Program-made: the position numbers and the translations under genes
Notes under the pieces: generated by a model
What the model was told of the DNA's origin: nothing
The model's database searches: none
Seen by the model: only the letters and a program-made list of their open reading frames with translations
Part shown: one piece after another, positions 1 through 7,937 of the stretch
How the letters are laid out: the number at the start of each line of letters is the position of its first letter
Position numbering within the stretch: position 1 is the first letter of the stretch
NCBI GenBank assembly: GCA_049889095.1
Contig: JBLJFK010000001.1
Length of the DNA stretch: 64,000 bases
Origin: Ewingella sp049889095
Lineage (GTDB): Bacteria > Pseudomonadota > Gammaproteobacteria > Enterobacterales > Enterobacteriaceae
Reading direction: 5' to 3' (one strand)

Positions 1-600
1 CCCAAACTGGCCTAAAGAGGCGCCTATCGCCGCTCCTCTTTAGAATCTCCGGCTCTTTCACTGCGCGCTATCGCTGAATCAGGATGGACGTGTTTCAGGC
101 ACCAACGCGATAGCCGCAAACTCCGCCGCTGCGCGGTTTTCTCATTGCGGGTTACAACCCGCGCAAACTACCGCGCGGTTTTCCACCTCTTATTCGACGT
201 CGTTTTGAACGCGGCCGAGGCTTCTTCAACATTCCAAACCCACACCCCATCCCCGCCTTCCCCTCGTGAGAGGTGAAGGAGCAAACCCAGTGCGGTTTTA
301 AAAAGTTTGGGCCGCATTCAAAAATGACGCCGAACGAACGGTGAGAAACTGTGAGCGGGTTTATTGCGAGCAGGTCCGAACCTGAAGTGAGGGTACCGCC
401 TAAGTGGCGGCATTTTGCGGCTGTCGCTGTGATACCTGAAACACGGCCATTGTGACCCGCGCAGCTGCTGTTTTTAAAAGAGCCCGGGATTCTCAAGGGT
501 GGTGGCGATAAGCCACCCTTGAGGCCTGTTTGGGTGGCAACCCAAGGTCTGGACCTTGAAATTGAATGTAAAGGCAGGTTTGGGTGGCAACCCAAGGTCT
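1..600. repeat. Large palindromic dispersed repeat, copy A (left end outside window)
   Basis: No credible gene lies here. The stretch is an imperfect palindrome: the left arm (from base 1) and the right arm (about 415-600) are related as inverted repeats, with a diverged centre around 240-300. Each arm carries a hairpin, 12-20 paired with 35-43 on the left and 492-502 paired with 513-523 on the right. The right end has the module TTGGGTGGCAACCCAAG, itself a small hairpin, present twice (within 528-550 and 578-600). A second copy lies at about 50086-50606 in opposite orientation: for example 415-485 here matches the reverse complement of about 50160-50230, and 115-215 matches the reverse complement of about 50372-50480. 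Mobility and function are unknown. It could be a non-autonomous element or a REP-like structure. Confidence 0.8.
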
Positions 601-640
601 TGAAGTTGAAGTTGAAGTTGAAGTTGAAGTTGAAGTTGAA
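600..640. repeat. Tandem hexamer repeat (TTGAAG, about 6.8 copies)
   Basis: The unit TTGAAG is repeated perfectly for 41 bases directly at the right end of repeat copy A. The equivalent end of copy B (50072-50090) has only degenerate TTCAAA-type units on the other strand. This suggests the tract is attached to the element and expands or contracts by slippage. It is not coding in a credible frame. Confidence 0.9.
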
Positions 641-775
641 TTATATTTTGAATTGAAAAGCGAAATTAGGTCGCTACCTATCAAAACTGCGTATTAAAAG
701 GTAAAATACCCAGTATTAAAACTTTATACCCTGATTTAATTAATTTTTTTAAAAACAATTTAACGAGGTTTGTAC

Positions 776-1117
776 ATGGAACAGTTACCTAAATGCCCAA
801 GCTGTAGTTCTGAATTCACCTGGCAGGATGGTGCGATGCTGAATTGTCCTGAATGTGGACATGTCTGGTCACTGGAAGGCGATTCCGAAGCTCAGGATGA
901 CGCGCTGGTGGTGGTCGATGCTAACGGTAATGTGCTGGTGGATGGCGATTCAGTTACTGTCATTAAAGACCTGAAAGTTAAAGGCAGCTCTTCGATGCTG
1001 AAGATTGGCACCAAAGTAAAAGGTATCCGTTTATGCGAAGGCGACCACAACATCGATTGTAAAATTGATGGTTTTGGGCAGATGAAACTGAAATCCGAGT
1101 TTGTGAAGAAAAACTAA
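776..1117 (+). CDS. yjdM: PhnA/YjdM family zinc-ribbon protein
   Basis: This 113-residue protein matches the YjdM (formerly PhnA) family of E. coli over its whole length. The N-terminus holds a zinc ribbon with two Cys pairs (CPSC near residue 7 and CPEC near 26). The C-terminal PhnA domain is strongly conserved and ends in KSEFVKKN. The biochemical role is unsettled; despite the old name it is not an established phosphonoacetate hydrolase in enterobacteria. I chose the ATG at 776 over a TTG at 770 because a GAGG sequence at 765-768 is well spaced from it and the family starts there. It stands alone, with repeat copy A upstream and the M3 peptidase gene downstream on the same strand. Confidence 0.93.
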   Translation: MEQLPKCPSCSSEFTWQDGAMLNCPECGHVWSLEGDSEAQDDALVVVDANGNVLVDGDSVTVIKDLKVKGSSSMLKIGTKVKGIRLCEGDHNIDCKIDGFGQMKLKSEFVKKN

Positions 1118-1231
1118 TTTTCCTGCGGATTACCTCGTCAGCACATTAAGCGGTTTTGTTACATCGACAGAACCGCTACCTCACTTTACACTCAATGCAT
1201 AATCTCGTTAACTTTCAGTAGAGAAGACTGC

Positions 1232-3094
1232 ATGCAAAAGCCTCAAGACTATTTTAACGCCCTGAATCACGATTACCTCAACGTCCACAAAGCCAAAGAA
1301 AACTTGTTCTGGCAAAATTATATGGGCACCGGCGATGAGAATGTGTCGGCTGAATTCTCAGCAGCCGAAACCGCCTATAAACGTTTTATTTCCGAACCTT
1401 CCCGTCTGAGTGAACTGCGTGAATTGATTGCAGGATTGGAAAAACAGACCCTCGACGACACAGGTAAAACGCTGCTGCACGGCCTGCAAGGCTGGTATCG
1501 TTTCTTTAACTGCAATGCGATCGAAGACCCCAAAGCACAAGCGCTACTGGATGAGATTATTCAGGCAGAGTCTGCCCTGTACGCCAAACGTAAACAGCAT
1601 CGTCTGACCCATATCAATGCCAAAGGAGAGCGCGTTAACGCCTCGTTGGGTGAGCTGCTGACCAATCAGGCGACTAATGAAAATGAATCTTACCGCCGCA
1701 GTTCGCAGATTGCCCTGCGGGAACAGGAAGAGTGGCTGCTGCACAGCGGCTTACCAGAGCTCATCGGACTGCGCAATCGCTTTGCGCGTCAGTTAGGCTT
1801 CCGTAACTATTTCGATTACAAGGTGAACAAAACTGAGCGTATGACGCCGGAACAACTGTTCGCCATTCTTGACCGCTTCGAAGAGCAGACCCGTGAAGGC
1901 AATGTGCGCAGCCTCAATCAACTGGTGGCGCGGGAGGGGGATGCGGCATTGCTGCCGTGGAATATCCGTTTTGCCAGCGCAGGCGACGTGACCCGCCAGC
2001 TCGATCCTTACTTTCCGTTTGCCGATTCACTGCGCCGCTGGCTCGACAGTTTCAAACGCCTGAACATTGGCTTCAACGGAGCGGATATGCAGCTCGATTT
2101 GCTGGTGCGCGAGGGCAAGTATGAGAACGGCTTTATGCACAGCCCGGTGCCGGCATTTTATGATCAGGGTCAATGGGTTCCCGGTGTGATCAATTTCACC
2201 AGTCTGGCGAAACCGGATCAGGTAGGCAGTGGGTCCAGCGGGTTGAATACTCTGTTCCACGAAGGGGGGCATGCGGCGCATTTTGCTAATGTTCGACAAA
2301 ATGCCCCTTGTTTTTCGCAGGAGTTCCCGCCGACCTCAATGGCTTATGCGGAAACGCAGTCGATGTTCTGCGACAGCCTGCTGGATGATGCAGACTGGTT
2401 GAAGCGTTATGCCAAAAATGCCCAGGGCGAGCCGGTGCCGGATACGCTGATCCACGACAGTATTGTTGCCCGTCAGCCGATGCGTGCATTCAATGAACGC
2501 CATATTTTACTGGTGCCTTATTTTGAATGGCAGCTTTATCAATGGCCTGATGAGAAACGCACCCCAGAAGCCATGCTGGCGCTGGCCCGCGACGTCGAAA
2601 CGCACATTTTGGGTGTCACCGGCAGCCCGCGCCCGACGTTGGCCATCCCTCATTTGTTGTCGATGGATTCCGCCTGCTCCTATCAGGGCTATCTGCTGGC
2701 ACTGATGGCGGTGGAACAGACCCGCGCCTTCTTCCTGAAACGCGATGGTTACCTGACGGATAACCCGGCTATCGGCCCGGATCTGGCGAAACATTATTGG
2801 TCGCCGGGCAACAGCATTAGCCATGACGATACTTTGCGCAGCCTGACCGGCGAAGGCTTCAACCCGGATTATCTGGCGCAGGTGTGTAACCAGACGGTGG
2901 CCGTCGCGTGGGAGGAGGCACAGGAAACCATCAAACAGGCGGCGAAGCGTGAACAGCGGGCGGCCGATTTTGACCTCAACGTACATATACGCGTGGTGGA
3001 CGGCAACCGCATATTGGCTGACAGCAATGATGGCGATGAGGCGATGTGTCAGGATTTTGCCGATTTTGTTGAGCAGACGTATTTAGGCAAGTAA
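1232..3094 (+). CDS. M3 family zinc metallopeptidase (oligopeptidase-like)
   Basis: This 620-residue protein has the zinc-binding motif HEGGH (HEXXH) at residues 343-347, inside the wider M3 signature FHEGGHAAH. A Glu-rich helix follows (near residue 370), the expected place of the third zinc ligand. The preceding region is helical, as in the M3 family (oligopeptidase A, Dcp, PepF), whose members cut short peptides in the cytoplasm. No signal peptide is visible. The start at 1232 has a GAGAAG ribosome-binding site 6 bases upstream. It is not one of the M3 enzymes of E. coli K-12 that I recognise (PrlC, Dcp), so I give no symbol. A rho-independent terminator follows, shared with the convergent flavin reductase-like gene. 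Confidence 0.87.
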   Translation: MQKPQDYFNALNHDYLNVHKAKENLFWQNYMGTGDENVSAEFSAAETAYKRFISEPSRLSELRELIAGLEKQTLDDTGKTLLHGLQGWYRFFNCNAIEDPKAQALLDEIIQAESALYAKRKQHRLTHINAKGERVNASLGELLTNQATNENESYRRSSQIALREQEEWLLHSGLPELIGLRNRFARQLGFRNYFDYKVNKTERMTPEQLFAILDRFEEQTREGNVRSLNQLVAREGDAALLPWNIRFASAGDVTRQLDPYFPFADSLRRWLDSFKRLNIGFNGADMQLDLLVREGKYENGFMHSPVPAFYDQGQWVPGVINFTSLAKPDQVGSGSSGLNTLFHEGGHAAHFANVRQNAPCFSQEFPPTSMAYAETQSMFCDSLLDDADWLKRYAKNAQGEPVPDTLIHDSIVARQPMRAFNERHILLVPYFEWQLYQWPDEKRTPEAMLALARDVETHILGVTGSPRPTLAIPHLLSMDSACSYQGYLLALMAVEQTRAFFLKRDGYLTDNPAIGPDLAKHYWSPGNSISHDDTLRSLTGEGFNPDYLAQVCNQTVAVAWEEAQETIKQAAKREQRAADFDLNVHIRVVDGNRILADSNDGDEAMCQDFADFVEQTYLGK

Positions 3095-3111
3095 CCGCCG
3101 TTATGGAAATG

Positions 3112-3139
3112 GGCGCGGGGCGATCCCTGCGCCTTTTTT
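3112..3139 (+). terminator. Rho-independent terminator of the M3 peptidase gene
   Basis: A GC-rich hairpin (GGCGCGGGG, loop CGAT, CCCTGCGCC, one mismatch) is followed directly by six T residues at 3134-3139 on the plus strand. It lies between the two convergent genes. Confidence 0.8.
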
Positions 3140-3149
3140 AAGGCGATAC

Positions 3150-3779
3150 TTAGCGGACATCAGGACGAATGAGATCAAATCGATTCTCTTCTGAGATACC
3201 GTAGTAGGCCGTCGGACCCCCAGCGCGTAGCACCGGTTCAGCCAGAGCTGTCTGGTAAATCCCATCAATCAGTAAATCCGGTGCGATGTGTACCGCGACG
3301 ACTTCGCCGAGAACCAGCCAGGTATCGATTTTCTCTCCGGCGGCACTTTGCAACTGAATGCACTGCGTGAGTTTGCACTCGAAGTTAACCGGACTTTCCG
3401 CGACGCAATCTGCGGCGACGATGCGGCCCGGGCGAGGTGTCAGACCGGAAAATTCAAATTCATCGCTGCCGTGTGGCAGGGCGGCTGAGCTCTGGTTCAT
3501 TTTTTCCAGCAACGTACGGGTGGTGAGGTTCCAGACGAATTCGCCGGTTTCCACGATGTTTGCCACACTGTCTTTCCAGCCGGAACTGGCGAAACCGATA
3601 ATGGGTGGATGATAATTAAATGCGTTGAAGAAACTGTAGGGCGCGAGGTTACGCTGGCCTGCGGTATTGCGTGAGGCTATCCAACCAATAGGGCGCGGAC
3701 CGACGATGGCGTTAAACGGGTCATGCGGCAGGCCGTGGCCAGCGGAAGGTTCATAATAATAACGTTCTTTTATGCTCAT
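3150..3779 (-). CDS. Flavin reductase-like domain protein (DIM6/NTAB family)
   Basis: This 209-residue protein has the flavin reductase-like fold, recognised by the FNAIVGPRPIGWIAS stretch near the N-terminus (flavin phosphate contact region) followed by APYSFFNAFNYHPPIIGF. Family members bind FMN and reduce flavins or act as NAD(P)H-dependent oxidoreductases; the substrate here cannot be told from sequence. The ATG at 3779 was chosen over an upstream in-frame start at 3821 because AGAGGAA precedes it closely and the family begins near here. It is convergent with the M3 peptidase gene and divergent from rlmF, with about 220 bases between the two start codons. Confidence 0.83.
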   Translation of the reverse strand: MSIKERYYYEPSAGHGLPHDPFNAIVGPRPIGWIASRNTAGQRNLAPYSFFNAFNYHPPIIGFASSGWKDSVANIVETGEFVWNLTTRTLLEKMNQSSAALPHGSDEFEFSGLTPRPGRIVAADCVAESPVNFECKLTQCIQLQSAAGEKIDTWLVLGEVVAVHIAPDLLIDGIYQTALAEPVLRAGGPTAYYGISEENRFDLIRPDVR

Positions 3780-3999
3780 AGGGTTCCTCTGTGGCGTGAT
3801 AGGCGGCGTGTTGGTTAGCACGTTAACCGTTTTTCTACACCTCTGCCAGTCAGTGTCCGGCAGAGGTGGGCGGTTTGTGTTATCTTACGCGCCAGAAATT
3901 ACGGCAGGCGGGTTATCATTGGTAAAGCCTGTCGTTTCATCATCCCATACGATTTACAAAATTATTTTTTTCATAAATACACTCCGGAGAGTCATTCAG

Positions 4000-4965
4000 G
4001 TGGAAAACAAGAAAATCTTCCCGCAAGAAAAAAGCGGCCTGCATCCGCGCAACCGCCACCGCAGCCGCTATGACTTCCCGGCCCTGATCATCAGCAGTCC
4101 TGAGCTTGAGCCGTTCGTCTCTGAGAACAAATGGGGCGATCTGTCGGTGGATTTTGCCGATCCTCAGGCGGTCAAAGCGTTGAACCGCGCTTTGCTGCGT
4201 CATTTCTATCAGATTGAAAACTGGGAAATCCCGGCCGATTACCTCTGCCCACCAATTCCGGGCCGCGCGGACTATGTCCACCATTTGGCCGACTTACTGG
4301 CTGGGAGTAATCAGGGCGAAATCCCCAAAGGCAAAGACATTGCCATTCTGGATATCGGCGTAGGGGCTAACTGCATTTATCCGATCATCGGCCTGCGCGA
4401 ATATGGTTGGCGCTTCACCGCCAGTGAGATTGATGCCACTTCGATGGCAGCTGCGAAGAAGATTGTTGCCACCAATCCACTGTTGACCAACCAGGTGCGT
4501 TTCCGTTTACAGGCTAAACCGCCGCGTATTTTCGACACGATTATCCGTCACGACGAGCGTTATGATGCGGTGCTGTGTAATCCGCCATTCCACGGTTCTG
4601 CGGAAGAAGCGGCAGGCAGCAGCCAACGCAAGCGCCAGAATCTGGGTATCGATCGCCGTACCGGCAAATCTGAACTGAACTTCGGCGGCCAGCACAACGA
4701 GTTATGGTGCGAAGGGGGTGAAGAGTCCTTCGTCGTGCGTATGGCAGAAGAGAGTGCTGAAAAACGCAATAATTGCCTGTGGTTCACCGTTCTGATTTCG
4801 AAGAAAACCACGCTGCCACTGCTTTACGAGGCGCTGGAAGAACTGGAAGCCACCGACGTGCGTACCGTTGAAATGACGCAGGGCAATAAGATCAGCCGCT
4901 TTGTGGCCTGGACGTTCCTCACGCCATGGCAGCAAAAAAGCTGGGCAGATAAACGCTGGAACTAA
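4000..4965 (+). CDS. rlmF: 23S rRNA adenine-1618 N6-methyltransferase RlmF
   Basis: This 321-residue protein matches E. coli RlmF (YbiN). It starts with the conserved GLHPRNRHRSRYD segment, has the SAM-binding stretch ILDIGVGANCIYP (residues about 118-130), and the catalytic N6-adenine methylase motif NPPF (about residue 198). RlmF methylates A1618 of 23S rRNA. The open frame continues far upstream, but the GTG at 4000 is the best start: CCGGAGAG precedes it at a good distance and the protein then has family length. In E. coli rlmF lies elsewhere on the map, so its place next to yfcH marks a rearrangement relative to that species. Confidence 0.93.
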   Translation: MENKKIFPQEKSGLHPRNRHRSRYDFPALIISSPELEPFVSENKWGDLSVDFADPQAVKALNRALLRHFYQIENWEIPADYLCPPIPGRADYVHHLADLLAGSNQGEIPKGKDIAILDIGVGANCIYPIIGLREYGWRFTASEIDATSMAAAKKIVATNPLLTNQVRFRLQAKPPRIFDTIIRHDERYDAVLCNPPFHGSAEEAAGSSQRKRQNLGIDRRTGKSELNFGGQHNELWCEGGEESFVVRMAEESAEKRNNCLWFTVLISKKTTLPLLYEALEELEATDVRTVEMTQGNKISRFVAWTFLTPWQQKSWADKRWN

Positions 4966-4994
4966 TGTGATCTGCTGGTTTTATTCTGCCATTC

Positions 4995-5028
4995 TTTAGT
5001 CTGACGCGCGGTATGGCGTCAGACTAAA
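4995..5028. terminator. Perfect 13-bp inverted repeat between convergent rlmF and yfcH
   Basis: TTTAGTCTGACGC at 4995-5007 pairs perfectly with 5016-5028 around an 8-base loop. It lies downstream of rlmF and of the convergent yfcH, so a two-way terminator is likely. There is no long T tract beyond the stem on either strand, only the T/A ends of the stem itself. Confidence 0.6.
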
Positions 5029-5139
5029 AATCTTAAGCGGTTCTATTGTTGACTGCGTCTTCGCGGCTATGTAAATCAAAAGAGAAGAGATAAAAGCCGA
5101 TTTGGGCAGTTTACTCAGCGGGATAAAAGACCGCGCTGT

Positions 5140-6039
5140 TCACCCTTCGAGTACATCCTCCAGTGCTTCTTTCAACTCCTGATGACTGTATACAAACCCG
5201 GCATCTTCCAACCGTTGTGGTACGGCCCGCTGTCCGCCGAGCACCAGAACGGCTGATTCGCCCATCAATAGCCTAACGACCCCCGCAGGAACGCGCATAA
5301 AGGCCGGACGATGCAGGACTTCGCCGAGCAGGGCGCTGAATTGTTCGTTACGTGCCGGGTAGGGGGAAACCATGTTGAAGGGACCGCTAAGCGTTTCGTG
5401 CATCAGCAGGAAAATGATGCCATTTACCATGTCGTCGATATGGATCCACGGCATATACTGCTGGCCGTTACCTAAAGGACCACCGAGACCCGCACGAAAT
5501 GGCAGAACCATTTTTGCCAGCGCGCCGCCTTTCTTCGCCAGTACGACACCGGTACGCAGCAGGCACACGCGGGTGCGGTCACTTTCAGCAGCCAATGCCA
5601 GCGCTTCCCAGCGGGCACAAAGCTGCCAGGTAAACTGCTTGTTAGGCGGTTCGTCCTCCGGTACCAAAGCTTGTCCCTGATCGCCGTAATAACCCACTGC
5701 TGAACCGGACACAAACACCAGCGGCGGGTTCTGGCTGGCATTGATCAGCGTTGCCAGCTGTTCGGTTACTTTCCAGCGGCTGTCGCATAATTTCTGTTTC
5801 TGCTCTTTGGTCCAGCGTTTGTCGGCAATGGGTTCTCCCGCGAGGTTGATCACGGCGTCAAAGCCATCGAGCGAGGTTTTATCCTCAAGCGTTTTCCACA
5901 GTAGCACTTCGGGACCGAGGATTTTAGCGGCTCTTTCAGGTGTTCGGGTCAGCGCGGTGATCTGGTGCGACTGGCCAAGAAGGCGTTCGGTGAGTCTGCG
6001 TCCGATAAGACCGGTAGCGCCGGTTATCAAGATTTGCAT
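5140..6039 (-). CDS. yfcH: TIGR01777 family NAD-binding epimerase-like protein YfcH
   Basis: This 299-residue extended short-chain dehydrogenase/reductase family protein matches E. coli YfcH throughout. The Rossmann dinucleotide motif TGATGLIGRRL is at residues 6-16, the segment VINLAGEPIADKRW (near residue 65) is typical of the TIGR01777 family, and the conserved YYGDQG (around 117) carries the active-site Tyr region. The C-terminal domain DUF1731 is present (LMGESAVLVLGGQRAVP). The reaction is unknown. AAGGAG lies about 9 bases upstream of the ATG. It heads leftward, the same direction as yfcG upstream. Confidence 0.93.
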   Translation of the reverse strand: MQILITGATGLIGRRLTERLLGQSHQITALTRTPERAAKILGPEVLLWKTLEDKTSLDGFDAVINLAGEPIADKRWTKEQKQKLCDSRWKVTEQLATLINASQNPPLVFVSGSAVGYYGDQGQALVPEDEPPNKQFTWQLCARWEALALAAESDRTRVCLLRTGVVLAKKGGALAKMVLPFRAGLGGPLGNGQQYMPWIHIDDMVNGIIFLLMHETLSGPFNMVSPYPARNEQFSALLGEVLHRPAFMRVPAGVVRLLMGESAVLVLGGQRAVPQRLEDAGFVYSHQELKEALEDVLEG

Positions 6040-6201
6040 AGGCTGGCTCCTTAACTGTTTGAATGCATGCGCTAACGCTTCTTTTCAGCATAGATGACTC
6101 CACCGGCTTAACACGCGATATAGAGCACATCTCACAGTATTTATTTTGAAGAAGTACGCTCATCTCAAGAAATCTCCGGCGAAGGTCAGTAGCTGAGATG
6201 C

Positions 6202-6831
6202 TTATATTTGTTCAGCGATAGCGTAGGCTTTTTCAGTCGCAGGGCGATTTTTGATGCGTTCGAACCAGTTACGTACGGCAGGGAAGTCTGCCAGATCGAT
6301 GCGTTGGCGTTCGTGAGAGACGACCCACGGATAGGTAGCGATGTCCGCAATACTGTAATTCTCTCCGGCTATGTAGGCATTTTTCTCGAGCTGGGTATTC
6401 AGGACGCGGTACAAGCGTTTGGTCTCCTGCTGATAGCGTTCGATGGCATAAGGCACAGGCTGCGGGGCGTAATGATTGAAGTGGTGATTCTGACCCAGCA
6501 TCGGACCGAACCCAGCCATTTGCCAGAAGAGCCACTCCAGCGTCAGGGTGCGTTCACGCAATTCCAGACTAAGCAGTTTGCCGGTTTTCTCTGCCAAATA
6601 TTGCAAAATGGCACCTGATTCAAACACGCTGATCGGGGCTCCTCCATCGACTGGCTGGTGGTCAACAATGGCCGGAATTTTGTTGTTAGGGGAGATAGCT
6701 AAAAACTCGGGTTTGAATTGATCACCGGTTCTGATATCAATACGATGAAGACGGTAGGGTAGTCCGGTTTCTTCAAGGAAGAGCGTGATTTTGTGACCGT
6801 TAGGTGTTGGTGCGAAATAAAGATCAATCAT
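6202..6831 (-). CDS. yfcG: Glutathione S-transferase family disulfide-bond oxidoreductase YfcG
   Basis: This 209-residue protein matches E. coli YfcG, a Nu-class GST with GSH-dependent disulfide reductase activity. The N-terminal thioredoxin-like domain begins MIDLYFAPTPNGHKI; Thr-Pro-Asn near residue 10 corresponds to the glutathione-contact site of YfcG. It continues with NNKIPAIVDH and FESGAI (the cis-Pro and Glu-Ser glutathione-binding motifs). The all-helical C-terminal GST domain follows, with the capping SIADIATYPW. The ATG at 6831 is preceded by GGAGG, which decides it against a longer frame starting at 6900. folX, which lies between yfcG and yfcH in E. coli, is absent. Confidence 0.94.
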   Translation of the reverse strand: MIDLYFAPTPNGHKITLFLEETGLPYRLHRIDIRTGDQFKPEFLAISPNNKIPAIVDHQPVDGGAPISVFESGAILQYLAEKTGKLLSLELRERTLTLEWLFWQMAGFGPMLGQNHHFNHYAPQPVPYAIERYQQETKRLYRVLNTQLEKNAYIAGENYSIADIATYPWVVSHERQRIDLADFPAVRNWFERIKNRPATEKAYAIAEQI

Positions 6832-7215
6832 ATTGCCTCCTGCGTTATTTAATTCTCTGTCCGTCGGTATGTGACCCCCAATCGGTAGGGCTGGATGCAT
6901 TTAATTTATTGAAAATTGGAGTTTTATGCAGTTTTTGGTTCTATCCGCCATAAATCAAACGACCTTAGGTTAACATAATCGTTAAGCACCATTATTACAG
7001 TGAGACTAGTCTGATGGTTTCCCCTGATGGGTGACATAGGGTTAACATTGAGATAACGCATCGGTTGCTATTGAAGCCCACCCATAGAGACAGATAGAAT
7101 CATCGAACATGCGCTTTTTTACCGATAGACAGTCTTGAAAAAGTGATAAATTTTCTCCCGGCAGAACAACAATTAATTGCGCAAAAGCCTGCGCTCAAAG
7201 AGAAGGTTTCATAGG
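6832..7215. other. Divergent intergenic region yfcG/yfcD (384 bp)
   Basis: This region separates two divergent start codons and must hold the promoters of both yfcG (leftward) and yfcD (rightward). It is AT-rich around 6905-7000. I see no further gene, no strong inverted repeat and no confidently recognisable regulator site. Confidence 0.6.
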
Positions 7216-7857
7216 ATGGCGGAACAAGAGCAGAACACCGAGACCGGCGAGTGGGTTGATATCGTCAATGAAGAAAACGAGGTTATTGCCCAGGCCAGTC
7301 GTCAGCAGATGCGAGCTCAATGCCTGCGCCATCGTGCCAGCTACATTGTGGTACATGATGGTATGGGTAATATCCTGGTGCAACGGCGCACCGAGACCAA
7401 GGATTTCTTCCCCGGTTGGTTAGATGCCACGGCGGGTGGTGTAGTGCAACGTGGCGAAGTGGTGTTGGACTCTGCGCGTCGTGAAGCGGAAGAGGAGCTG
7501 GGAATTGCGGGTGTGCCTTTTGCCGAACATGGCACGTTCTATTTCGAAGAGCCGAATAAGTGCCGCGTGTGGGGTGCGCTATTTAGCTGCGTATCGCACG
7601 GTCCTTTTGCTTTGCAGGAGGAAGAGATTGATGAAGTCCGCTGGATGACGCCGGAAGAGATCACCGCACGCTGTGACGAATTTACCCCAGACTCACTTAA
7701 AGCGCTGTCGCTTTGGATGACGCGTAATAACGAGAAAGAACACGGTAAGCCTCTGGTGCGTGAAGAACCTATATTACCTGGCGATCCTCTGCCGGTTGAA
7801 AGCGCGTCCTTTTCCATGGGCGTCCGTGAAGAACACAAAAAACCTGGCGAAGTGTGA
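7216..7857 (+). CDS. yfcD: Nudix hydrolase YfcD
   Basis: This 213-residue protein matches E. coli YfcD over about 180 residues. The Nudix box is clear: GGVVQRG followed by SARREAEEELGI, fitting G-x5-E-x7-REuxEExGu, which binds the divalent metal for pyrophosphate hydrolysis. The family resembles IPP isomerase-type Nudix proteins; the substrate is unknown. The C-terminus carries about 30 extra residues (charged, Pro-rich, ending EEHKKPGEV) not in the E. coli protein. The ATG at 7216 was chosen because AGAAGG at 7201-7206 precedes it, rather than a TTG at 7177. The stop codon lies inside the first copy of a 14-bp direct repeat. Confidence 0.93.
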   Translation: MAEQEQNTETGEWVDIVNEENEVIAQASRQQMRAQCLRHRASYIVVHDGMGNILVQRRTETKDFFPGWLDATAGGVVQRGEVVLDSARREAEEELGIAGVPFAEHGTFYFEEPNKCRVWGALFSCVSHGPFALQEEEIDEVRWMTPEEITARCDEFTPDSLKALSLWMTRNNEKEHGKPLVREEPILPGDPLPVESASFSMGVREEHKKPGEV

Positions 7858-7884
7858 TCTAAAATAGACCTGTGATCTAAAATA
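7853..7884. repeat. 14-bp direct repeat at the yfcD stop codon
   Basis: TGTGATCTAAAATA occurs at 7853-7866 and again at 7871-7884, separated by GACC. The yfcD stop codon TGA lies in the first copy. This looks like a small tandem duplication just before the terminator. Confidence 0.9.
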
Positions 7885-7923
7885 ACAGAGGGTGGCTCAG
7901 GCCGCCCGCTGTTCTGATTTTTT
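7884..7923 (+). terminator. Rho-independent terminator of yfcD
   Basis: AACAG-A-GGGTGGC (7884-7896) pairs with GCCGCCC-G-CTGTT (7901-7913) around a TCAG loop, with one mismatch and one G-T pair. A T-rich tail (CTGATTTTTT) follows on the plus strand. Confidence 0.8.
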
Positions 7924-7937
7924 CAAAATGCTGTCGC

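Noticed and set aside
152..595. 147-residue open frame on the minus strand in repeat copy A
   Set aside because: It lies across inverted-repeat arms and hairpins, has low-complexity Arg/Pro-rich translation and no ribosome-binding site or family likeness. The hairpins explain the sequence better.
600..640. TTGAAG tract as a CRISPR-like or coding repeat
   Set aside because: The units are six bases and directly tandem with no spacers, so it is a simple sequence repeat and not a CRISPR array.
1149..1176. Possible terminator after yjdM (AGCGGTT/AACCGCT)
   Set aside because: The stem is only 7 bp with a long loop and no T run, so support is too thin.
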